Below are positions 8,580-16,230 of a stretch of DNA of 64,000 bases, one piece after another; position 1 is the stretch's first letter, and the number at the start of each line of letters is the position of its first letter. Both the position numbers and the translations under genes were made by a program. The notes beneath the pieces are model-generated. The model had not been told where the DNA came from. It saw only the letters and a list, made by a program, of their open reading frames with translations, and did no database searches. Source of the DNA: an uncultured Kordiimonas sp. (GTDB taxonomy: Bacteria; Pseudomonadota; Alphaproteobacteria; Sphingomonadales; Kordiimonadaceae); the NCBI GenBank assembly GCA_947503575.1, contig CANNDZ010000001.1, positions 1,922,001 through 1,986,000 on the forward strand. The letters run 5' to 3'.

Positions 8580-11099
8580 ATGACGACTGAGCCGACAGAC
8601 AACGAAATTAAGCCTCCTGCGAAAGAGAAAAAAACTCTGTTTCGCCGACTGGTGAAATTCGGACTTATTACGGGTGTCGTTGGCTTTGTGGCTGCTAGTT
8701 TGCTCGTCCTGTGGGCGATCATTCATTATGGACGTGATCTGCCGGATTATCGGCAACTTGCCAATTATGAACCATCTGTCGTGACCCGTATTCATGCGGG
8801 CGATGGCAGCTTATTGACCGAATTTGCCAGGGAACAGCGCTTGTTTGTTCCGATAGAGGCTGTGCCAGAACAGCTGATACAAGCGTTTCTCGCAGCTGAA
8901 GATAAAAATTTTTACGAGCATTCCGGCCTGGATTATATGGGCATGATACGGGGCAACATACGTAACATTTGGAATGTCGTGCAGGGCAGACCGCTTCAGG
9001 GCGGGTCAACAATTACTCAACAAACGGCGCGCAATTTTCTGCTCACTCTTGATCAGCGTTTGGATCGCAAAATCAAGGAAATGATTTTGACGCTGCGAAT
9101 TGAGAGAGCTTTTTCAAAAGATCGTATCCTTGAGCTGTATTTGAATGAAATATATTTTGGCAACCGTTCTTATGGTGTAGCTGCTGCGGCCCTAAACTAT
9201 TTCAACAAGTCGCTCAATGAATTAACCGTTGATGAAATGGCATTTCTTGCAGCGTTGCCTAAAGCCCCCAACAATTATCATCCAGTTCGCCACCGTGACC
9301 GAGCAATGGGCCGCCGCAACTGGGTGTTGTCGCGGATGCTTATACTGGATTTTATTGACGAAGCGACCTACGAGACCGCTTCTAAAAGAGAAATAGTCAT
9401 GCGCCAACGGGACGGTGATGCCCGGTTCGAGGCTGGATATTTTGCGGAAGAGGTCCGCCGCCGGGTAGGGCGCATGTATGGTACCAAAGTGCTATACGAG
9501 GGAGGCCTTTCTGTCCGAACATCGCTTGAACCGCGTTTGCAGGCGTTGGCCGAGAAAACCCTGAGAGATGGCCTTATTGCATACGACCGGCGGCACGGTT
9601 GGCGGGGTCCCTTGGGGCGGTTGGATGTTGATGATGTTTGGCAGCAGCGATTAGCGGCGATTAAAACGCCACTTGGTGTGCCAAGCTGGTCACATGCCGT
9701 CGTCCATGAGGTGCGGGCAGAGGGTGCTATCGTCGGGCTCAAATCCGGCACCTTCGGTTTTATCCCGTTTGCGGAGGTTGAGTGGGCGCGTGCCTGGCGC
9801 ACCGGTGAGCGTTTGGGCCCGAAAGTAAAAGATATCGGCGAAGTCTTGTCGATGGGAGATGTGATTGCGGTAGAGCCGCTATCAAACAGCGAATTGATTG
9901 CGTTAGAGAATTTCTATGATGCGCAAGGGTCTGAAGTGACGCTGTTTCAGCAGTTTGGCTTGCGCCAAATACCTGAAATTCAAGGCGCACTAGTGGCGAT
10001 GGACCCGCATACCGGGCGCACCCTTGCCATGGCGGGCGGGTATGATTATGACGCCAGTGAATATAACCGTGCCACTCAGGCTGAGCGGCAACCGGGCTCT
10101 GCCTTCAAACCATTTGTTTATGCTGCGGGACTGGACCGCGACTTCACTCCGTCCAGCTTAGTTCTTGATGCGCCTTTTGTAATTGATCAGGGCGAGGGAT
10201 TGGGGAAATGGAAGCCAAAAAATAGCTCCGACAAGTTTTATGGTCCCAGCACATTGCGTTTAGGGATTGAAAAATCACGCAACCTTATGACGGTTCGACT
10301 GGCCCAGCATCTTGGGATGTCAACGGTAATGGATTATGCCAAACGGTTCGGTCTGGATGACAATATGGAGCCAACGCTTGCTGCCAGCCTGGGTGCGGGC
10401 GAGGTTTCGCTTCTGAAACTGACGGCGGCATACGGGATGATTGTCAATGGTGGCCGGAAAATTCAACCAGCCTTGATCGATCGCATTCAGGATCGCCGGG
10501 GTCGGACGATTTTCAAGCATGATGAAAGAGTGTGCGGTGCTTGCGAGTTGTCATGGGCTGCCAACAGCAACGAGCCCCCCATCCCAGATGATCGGGAACA
10601 AATATTGGACCCGATGACTGCCTATCAACTTGTGTCGATGATGCAGGGTGTAGTGGAAAACGGCACTGGCCGAAAAATTCGCGTTATTGGTAAACCGCTT
10701 GCTGGCAAAACGGGTACTACCAATGATGAGTATGATGCCTGGTTCGTTGGTTTTTCGCCCGATTTGGTTGTTGGTGTGTTTACTGGCTTCGATCGCCCCA
10801 GGTCTCTTGGGCGAGGTGAGGAAGGGTCCAGCGTTGCCGTTCCGGTATTCCGGGATTTCATGAAAGAAGCGCTTAAGGGTCAGCCTGGTGTTCCTTTCCG
10901 AACGCCCTCCGGTATTCGTCTGGTGCGCGTAAACGCTGAAACCGGTGCACCGGCTAGTCCCGGAGACGCGCGGGTTATATTGGAAGCCTTCAAACCAGGT
11001 ACAGAACCGAGGTCAGGCCAACTTGCAGTGCTTGACGGCTCGCTCCCAATCGGTAAAACCAAAAGTTCAATTCGAAAAGGCACTGGCGGGATTTACTGA
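8580..11099 (+). CDS. mrcA: Penicillin-binding protein 1A (bifunctional transglycosylase/transpeptidase)
   Basis: Class A PBP, 839 residues, anchored by one N-terminal membrane helix (about residues 28-50, GLITGVVGFVAASLLVLWAI). The GT51 transglycosylase domain has the catalytic Glu in FLAAEDKNFYEHSG and the GGSTITQQTARN motif. An OB-like linker region follows (about residues 320-460). In the transpeptidase domain, QPGSAFKPF holds the active-site SxxK near residue 506, KSRN is the SxN motif and LAGKTGTTND is the KTG motif, so both activities look intact. It lies 88 bases after the amidase gene, a common partnership in alphaproteobacteria. Confidence 0.96.
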   Translation: MTTEPTDNEIKPPAKEKKTLFRRLVKFGLITGVVGFVAASLLVLWAIIHYGRDLPDYRQLANYEPSVVTRIHAGDGSLLTEFAREQRLFVPIEAVPEQLIQAFLAAEDKNFYEHSGLDYMGMIRGNIRNIWNVVQGRPLQGGSTITQQTARNFLLTLDQRLDRKIKEMILTLRIERAFSKDRILELYLNEIYFGNRSYGVAAAALNYFNKSLNELTVDEMAFLAALPKAPNNYHPVRHRDRAMGRRNWVLSRMLILDFIDEATYETASKREIVMRQRDGDARFEAGYFAEEVRRRVGRMYGTKVLYEGGLSVRTSLEPRLQALAEKTLRDGLIAYDRRHGWRGPLGRLDVDDVWQQRLAAIKTPLGVPSWSHAVVHEVRAEGAIVGLKSGTFGFIPFAEVEWARAWRTGERLGPKVKDIGEVLSMGDVIAVEPLSNSELIALENFYDAQGSEVTLFQQFGLRQIPEIQGALVAMDPHTGRTLAMAGGYDYDASEYNRATQAERQPGSAFKPFVYAAGLDRDFTPSSLVLDAPFVIDQGEGLGKWKPKNSSDKFYGPSTLRLGIEKSRNLMTVRLAQHLGMSTVMDYAKRFGLDDNMEPTLAASLGAGEVSLLKLTAAYGMIVNGGRKIQPALIDRIQDRRGRTIFKHDERVCGACELSWAANSNEPPIPDDREQILDPMTAYQLVSMMQGVVENGTGRKIRVIGKPLAGKTGTTNDEYDAWFVGFSPDLVVGVFTGFDRPRSLGRGEEGSSVAVPVFRDFMKEALKGQPGVPFRTPSGIRLVRVNAETGAPASPGDARVILEAFKPGTEPRSGQLAVLDGSLPIGKTKSSIRKGTGGIY

Positions 11100-11144
11100 G
11101 TTTCAGCAGATACTGCTTTTTGCCATTTATAAAGGACGTAGTGT

Positions 11145-12273
11145 ATGCGCGCGGAAGCTCAGGCAACCGTCGATCAACTCCAGCAGTCAATGGCGCTGCT
11201 GAGGAGGCATCTTTGACTGGGATAGAGCTTTATTAAGGCTTGAGGAACTTAACGCGCTTGCGGAAGACCCAGACCTGTGGAATGACCCGGCCAATGCCCA
11301 AAAACTCATGCGTGAACGGACCAAGCTTGATGATGCAATCAACGCGGTACAGAGCATAGAACAGGATTTATCCGATACGCTTGAGATACTTGAGTTAGCC
11401 GAGCTTGACGGTGACTCTGACATGGAAGAGGAAGCTGTCGAGCAGCTATCATCTCTTGCTGATGCGGCCAGGAAAGCTGAACTTCAGGCTTTGTTGTCAG
11501 GCGAGGCGGATGGCAATGATACCTATGTTGAAATTCATTCGGGCGCAGGCGGAACAGAAAGCCAGGATTGGGCCAACATGCTTTTGCGCATGTATGTGCG
11601 GTGGGCGGAACGTCGGGGTTTCAAGGTTGATACCGTGCAATATATGCCCGGTGAAGAAGCGGGCATAAAGTCCGCTACCCTTCAAGTGAAGGGCGACGAA
11701 GCCTACGGGTGGCTGAAGACAGAATCAGGGGTGCACCGGTTGGTGCGCATTTCGCCGTATGACAGCAATGCCCGGCGGCACACCAGTTTTGCATCTGTCT
11801 GGGTCTATCCGGTGATTGACGATTCGATTGATATAGAGATCAACGAAAGTGACCTGAAGGTTGATACTTATCGGGCGTCCGGTGCCGGTGGGCAGCATGT
11901 TAATACCACAGATAGTGCTGTGCGAATAACCCATGAACCATCGGGTATTGTTGTGCAGTGTCAGAATCAACGATCACAGCATAAAAACCGTGCCGAAGCG
12001 ATGAGCATGCTGAAAGCACGCCTGTATGAGGAAGAGTTAAGACGCCGTGAAGAAGAGGCCAATGCCGTCAACGCACAAAAAACAGAGATCGGTTGGGGTC
12101 ATCAGATTAGGTCATATGTAATGCAGCCATATCAAATGGTTAAAGACCTGCGCACTGGCGAAGAATCAGGCCAGCCGGACAAAGTTCTGGATGGGGACTT
12201 GGACCCCTTTATGGCTGCCGCACTGGCAGCACGGGTTCATGGTGAGAAAACAGACGTAAACGATATTGAATAG
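11145..12273 (+). CDS. prfB: Peptide chain release factor 2 (programmed +1 frameshift)
   Basis: RF2 recognises UGA and UAA stop codons. The ATG at 11145 opens a 23-codon zero frame ending CTT TGA; ribosomes must slip +1 at 11214 to continue with GAC (11215) in the frame that runs to 12273, giving about 375 residues. The downstream frame holds the GGQ motif in [18 protein letters not shown] and the SPF-type codon-recognition loop ([16 protein letters not shown]). Automatic callers may start it at 11308 and lose the N-terminus. The frame change is an autoregulatory device, not a sequencing error: all recoding signals are present. Confidence 0.96.
11202..11217 (+). promoter_or_regulatory. prfB programmed +1 frameshift signal
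   Basis: AGGAGG at 11202-11207 acts as an internal Shine-Dalgarno sequence, three bases before the slippery CTT TGA C at 11211-11217. Spacing and heptamer match the classic RF2 recoding site: low RF2 slows termination at TGA and favours slippage to make more RF2. Confidence 0.95.
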
Positions 12274-12304
12274 TTAGAAATTTAAAATTTTAAGAGGGCA
12301 CAGC

Positions 12305-12886
12305 ATGAAAGAAGACGCTGACAATAAAGCAGAAAAGAGCAACAGTGAGCATGTGCAAAAGCTGTTGTTCGAGGCGCGTAAAATATTCGTAACCGGAGAA
12401 ATTGGCCAGGAAGTAGCTCAGGCAACTTGCGCGCGCCTGATGGCGATGGCCCACGTATCAGACGACCCGATAACCGTTATTATCTCATCGCCTGGTGGAC
12501 ATGTGGAGTCCGGGGACATGATCCATGATACGATCAAGTTCATTAAACCGGAGGTGCGAGTTCTTGGAACCGGGTGGGTTGCCAGTGCCGGAGCATTGAT
12601 TTACGTGGCTGCCAAGAAAGAAAATCGTTACGCGCTGCCGAATACGCGGTTTTTGTTGCATCAACCAAGTGGCGGTGTGCGAGGTGATGCGACAAACATT
12701 GATATCGCTGCGCAGGAAATTGTGAAAATGCGTGGGCGCTTGAACAAGATTTTTGCTGATGCAACGGGAAAACCGTTGAAGAAAATCGAAGAAGATATGG
12801 ACCGGGATTTCTGGCTTGAATGCAAGCAGGCTCAGGAGTACGGAATCGTCGGTAAGATTGTGTCTAGCGAGAGTGAACTAGGCTAA
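12305..12886 (+). CDS. ClpP-like serine protease (ClpP paralogue)
   Basis: 193-residue ClpP-fold protease. The triad is complete: Ser94 in TGWVASAGALIY, His119 in RFLLHQPSGG and Asp168 in MDRDFWLE. The oxyanion-loop ISSPGGHVESG is also present. It is encoded 31 bases after prfB, far from any clpX. The nucleophile context VASAG differs from the usual AASMG of the housekeeping ClpP, so I read it as a paralogue that may form mixed or separate peptidase rings. Its unfoldase partner is unknown. A strong terminator follows, making this the last gene of the amidase-mrcA-prfB series. Confidence 0.85.
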   Translation: MKEDADNKAEKSNSEHVQKLLFEARKIFVTGEIGQEVAQATCARLMAMAHVSDDPITVIISSPGGHVESGDMIHDTIKFIKPEVRVLGTGWVASAGALIYVAAKKENRYALPNTRFLLHQPSGGVRGDATNIDIAAQEIVKMRGRLNKIFADATGKPLKKIEEDMDRDFWLECKQAQEYGIVGKIVSSESELG

Positions 12887-12910
12887 GTTTGATTGCCAAG
12901 TAATTTGAGA

Positions 12911-12939
12911 AAGGGGTGTTTAGCAACACCCCTTTTTTT
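12911..12939 (+). terminator. Rho-independent terminator after ClpP-like gene
   Basis: A perfect 9-bp stem (AGGGGTGTT at 12912-12920 with its complement at 12925-12933), 4-base loop, then TTTTTT. It also faces the end of the convergent bactofilin gene. Confidence 0.92.
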
Positions 12940-12959
12940 GCGATTTGGCGTTATACAGC

Positions 12960-13394
12960 TTATTCAGCAGCAGGCTTTTTCGCCTCTACAAAAGACGGCG
13001 TTTCTGCCTGCGCCTTGGGTGCACTATCTTTGTTGCCTGAGGTATGGGCAAACCGGCCTGTCAGTTTGGCGCCAGCTTCCACGGACAGGCTTTCATGATA
13101 GACATCGCCTTCGACAACGGCACTTTTCTCCAGCCGCACTGACTTGGAGCGAACTTCGCCTTTTACAGTGCCGCGAATTGTTACGGTTTCCGCTGCGATG
13201 GTACCGTTTACTGAACCCGTTTCACCCATGACAAGGCTACCACAGACCAAATCGCCAGTGATGGAACCATCAAGTTGAAGTTCGCCAACTGTTTTGACGT
13301 TGCCTTCAATTTTGACGTCTGCGCCGACGATGGAGGGGGTGGGAGCCGAACCGGGACGGGGGCTGGGGTTAGGATTATTCATAGTTTTTTTCAT
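12960..13394 (-). CDS. Bactofilin (polymer-forming cytoskeletal protein)
   Basis: A 144-residue bactofilin. A short Pro/Ser-rich N-terminus (PNPSPRPGSAPTPS) leads to the DUF583 right-handed beta-helix from about residue 22 to 115 with regular hydrophobic turns (VKIEGNVKTVGELQLDGSI), and a disordered Ala/Lys tail. Bactofilins polymerise without nucleotide on the inner face of the membrane and often recruit peptidoglycan enzymes. The start at 13394 has GGGAAG just before it and lies inside the last codons of the M23 peptidase gene (20-base overlap), indicating translational coupling with that gene. Confidence 0.93.
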   Translation of the reverse strand: MKKTMNNPNPSPRPGSAPTPSIVGADVKIEGNVKTVGELQLDGSITGDLVCGSLVMGETGSVNGTIAAETVTIRGTVKGEVRSKSVRLEKSAVVEGDVYHESLSVEAGAKLTGRFAHTSGNKDSAPKAQAETPSFVEAKKPAAE

Positions 13395-14625
13395 GTCTTC
13401 CCTGGATTTTGAGAACATTGCTTGCTGCCTTTATAAAGGGCATGGGATCCCGCACTTTGTCGTTAAACCATACTTCATAGTGAAGGTGGGTGCCGGTTGC
13501 CCGACCAGTTTTACCCATTTCCCCCAGTTTCTGTCCAAGCTCTACCTGCTCATTTTTCTTTACAGACAGCTTTCGCATATGTCCGTATCGAGTTCTGAAG
13601 CCATTGCCGTGGTCAATTTCGACCATATTTCCGTATGGTCCATACCAACCAGAGTATATGATTGTACCCGGCGCAGTCGCCTTAATGGCGCTGCCGGGCC
13701 AACCTGCCATATCCAAGGCATAGTGCTTTGAGCGTACCTTGGTGAAGGGGTCAATGCGGCTACCGAAACCGTCTGAAATGTAATATTTCTCTACCGGCTT
13801 TCCCACAGGGTAACTTTCCAGCACATTTGTGACCATCTTAAGGCGCTCATCATGTTCTTGCAGTGCGGCAAACTGATAGCCATCGCGCTCGTCAAACACG
13901 CCGTCAAAAGTGCGATCAGGAACATACGGCCCACCAACAGCAGTTTGCGCAACAGAGCGTTTACGCAGCAGGTCATCGGTCGATACAGCAGTGTCTTTTA
14001 ACGTGCTGTCGATAAACGCCAGTTCACTCGCTTTTTTTGTTAGAAGATGGCTTGCCAAAGCCCTTTGCCTGTTGCCAAGCTCCCGCAAACGCTCAAGCAG
14101 ATGACTGCGGCGCTCCGCATTGCTGGGTATTGCCGCATTGGCTTCCCCCTCACTGAAAAGCTGGTCAAGCAATGAGGATTGTTGTTCAGGCAATGCTTGT
14201 TGTTGGTTCTCAGCGGGTTTGGCAAGACTGCCGGGAGTAGAGGAGAGGGTATCATCAGGCGTATCTGCTTGCCCAATCTCCTCCTGGAGTATGGTTTCAA
14301 GAAACCTCTGACGTTCTTCAAGTAAAACGGCCCTGCGCTCCACTTCAGCTTCCAATGCTGAAAAGTCGCCTGACAGAGTTTTATACTGAGTCGACATTGT
14401 TGAGATGGTTTGGTTTTTACCTTCGATGACGTTGTCTCGGGTCAAATAGGCATAACTAGTGACTATTCCCCAGAAAAACGCGACTATCAGGCCTGCGGAG
14501 ATGCCCATTTGCGTATAGCTGTGAATTGTCAGGAATCGCACGCGCCCTTGGCTACGCAAAAACAATTGTCGGTCAGGAAAATAGGTTTCCTGCCACTGTT
14601 TGAAACGAGCAAAGACAGTCGCCAT
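13375..14625 (-). CDS. M23-family peptidoglycan DD-endopeptidase, membrane-anchored (DUF5930-type N-terminus)
   Basis: A LytM-type metallopeptidase of about 416 residues. One N-terminal membrane helix (MGISAGLIVAFFWGIVTSYAY) is followed by a periplasmic coiled-coil region and a C-terminal M23 domain. The zinc ligands are visible: His and Asp in SKHYALDMAG, and HLH in GTHLHYEVWF; YGHMRKLSV is the conserved strand. ATG at 14625 gives MATVFARFKQW; a TTG at 14658 would add 11 residues and neither has a strong ribosome site. The pairing with bactofilin suggests a morphogenetic unit, as known for bactofilin-M23 pairs in Helicobacter and others. Confidence 0.92.
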   Translation of the reverse strand: MATVFARFKQWQETYFPDRQLFLRSQGRVRFLTIHSYTQMGISAGLIVAFFWGIVTSYAYLTRDNVIEGKNQTISTMSTQYKTLSGDFSALEAEVERRAVLLEERQRFLETILQEEIGQADTPDDTLSSTPGSLAKPAENQQQALPEQQSSLLDQLFSEGEANAAIPSNAERRSHLLERLRELGNRQRALASHLLTKKASELAFIDSTLKDTAVSTDDLLRKRSVAQTAVGGPYVPDRTFDGVFDERDGYQFAALQEHDERLKMVTNVLESYPVGKPVEKYYISDGFGSRIDPFTKVRSKHYALDMAGWPGSAIKATAPGTIIYSGWYGPYGNMVEIDHGNGFRTRYGHMRKLSVKKNEQVELGQKLGEMGKTGRATGTHLHYEVWFNDKVRDPMPFIKAASNVLKIQGRHEKNYE

Positions 14626-14809
14626 CTTTGTAGGGTTTTCTGTCAAAAATTGTCTCAACCGCTAATTGGTAGGTAACCATTTGTTCTAAGTGATCTTTTT
14701 ACAAGACACACTGTAAAGTATCGAAAAATTACAAACAATCGATTAAATTTGCCGCATTCCACATATTTTTACCCCTCAGGTCAAGAAAGCAATTAAGGCA
14801 ACGTTACGA

Positions 14810-15619
14810 TCAGGTAGATGGTGCCAGCGGTTCGTAGAATGTTGAAGGCATCCCAGCGCGATTTCGGGCAATTTTGTTAAAGGGTGGTTTCAACTGGCCA
14901 TGAAAGTACTTCCTGACCAATTCGTGAAACCATTCTTCGGCATCTTTGTTCAGCTTTTTGGCCAGAAATTTAAACCATCTACTGCCAACGGCAACATGGC
15001 CAATTTCATCATCGTATATTGTTTGTAGGACATCAGCTGATATCTGATCTGCCGTGTTTTTGAATTGTTCAATCATTGCCGGAGACACATCGAGCCCACG
15101 TGCTTCAAGTACCATGGGCACAATGGCCAAGCGCGCTGCCAAGTTGCTGGCTGTGTCCATTGATGACTGCCATAACCCATCATGGGCTGGTAGTTCGCCG
15201 TAAAAGCTTTGGTGCGCTTTAAGACGGCTATTGAGCAACCCAAAATGCCTTGCCTCATCGTCACCCACGCTTATCCAATCGTCGGTAAAGCCACGAGGCA
15301 TAATATTGCCAAATCGTGCGATAATGTCGAAAGCGAGATCGATCGCGTTCAGCTCTATGTGTGCCACCGCATGAAGCAGGGCCCGTCTATTTGCTTCATT
15401 GCCTGCTTTACGGCGTCTTGGCATCTCATTCGGTGGCAAAAGCTGAGGTTCTTTTGGCCGTGCTGGTCGGGCTGGCGGCGTTGTCGTAAACGCAAACAGC
15501 AAATCTCCTGAACGCCATGCAGCGGCTACATGCCGGGCGATAGTTGCCTTTTCTGTAGCCTTTTCCGTATTCAAAACTGCACATGCAGCATCGCTTACGT
15601 CTGTCCAGGTTGCTGTCAT
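14810..15619 (-). CDS. Ferritin-like domain protein (DUF455)
   Basis: A 269-residue cytosolic protein of the DUF455 ferritin-like family. The four-helix region (about residues 80-240) holds metal-ligand-type residues in AHIELNAIDLAFD, DDEARHFGLL and YDDEIGHVAVG: paired Glu and ExxH motifs typical of diiron carboxylate proteins. The biochemical role is unknown. It is encoded 24 bases after bcp on the same strand, so it may act in peroxide or iron handling, but that is inference from position only. Confidence 0.85.
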   Translation of the reverse strand: MTATWTDVSDAACAVLNTEKATEKATIARHVAAAWRSGDLLFAFTTTPPARPARPKEPQLLPPNEMPRRRKAGNEANRRALLHAVAHIELNAIDLAFDIIARFGNIMPRGFTDDWISVGDDEARHFGLLNSRLKAHQSFYGELPAHDGLWQSSMDTASNLAARLAIVPMVLEARGLDVSPAMIEQFKNTADQISADVLQTIYDDEIGHVAVGSRWFKFLAKKLNKDAEEWFHELVRKYFHGQLKPPFNKIARNRAGMPSTFYEPLAPST

Positions 15620-15643
15620 GATAAAATAGCCCGCAACAGAATT

Positions 15644-16108
15644 CTAGAGGTTTTTGGCCTTGGAAAGAACATCATTGGCGTGTCCTTTAACCTTTACCTT
15701 TGGCCAAATTTCCTGAATCACACCAGATCCGTCGATAAGAAAGGTTGCTCGTTGGATACCCATATAGGTGCGCCCATACATACTTTTTTCCACCCAAACA
15801 CCATATGCATCCAAGGTTTCGCCGGTTTCGTCAGACGCCAATTTTACGGTTAGGTCATGCTTGGCAATGAATTTGTCATGCTTCGCCGCCGTATCTTTGG
15901 ACATACCGATCACAACGGTATTGGCCTCAGCAAAGTCTTTAGACAATGCCGTGAAATCTTTCGCCTCTGTTGTACATCCTGGTGTGTCGTCTTTCGGATA
16001 AAAGTATAAAACTACGTTTTTGCCCGCAAAGTCAGACAGCGTTAGTGTTGTTTCGTTATCTCCTGGAAGAGAGAAGGCGGGAGCTTTGTCGCCGACGGAA
16101 AGTGCCAT
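15644..16108 (-). CDS. bcp: Thioredoxin-dependent thiol peroxidase (Bcp/PrxQ family)
   Basis: A 154-residue cytosolic peroxiredoxin that reduces H2O2 and organic hydroperoxides. The peroxidatic Cys is Cys45 in FYPKDDTPGCTTEAKDF. At position 50, where E. coli Bcp has its resolving Cys, this protein has Lys, so it should act as a 1-Cys type or use an external thiol. Length is normal for the family. It is followed by the DUF455 ferritin-like gene. Confidence 0.95.
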   Translation of the reverse strand: MALSVGDKAPAFSLPGDNETTLTLSDFAGKNVVLYFYPKDDTPGCTTEAKDFTALSKDFAEANTVVIGMSKDTAAKHDKFIAKHDLTVKLASDETGETLDAYGVWVEKSMYGRTYMGIQRATFLIDGSGVIQEIWPKVKVKGHANDVLSKAKNL

Positions 16109-16230
16109 GAGTATATCCCTTTTCTAGAGCTCGTTTATTGAAAGCGACAGTATCGTCACTTTGTTCATATGCAAGCGTTAATGAGCAGTTCAGCATGCGC
16201 TGAATACCCAGCATTGCATTATACAGGCGG

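Noticed and set aside
15956-15985. Missing resolving Cys in Bcp as a defect
   Set aside because: Bcp/PrxQ members without the position-50 Cys are common and work with external thiols.
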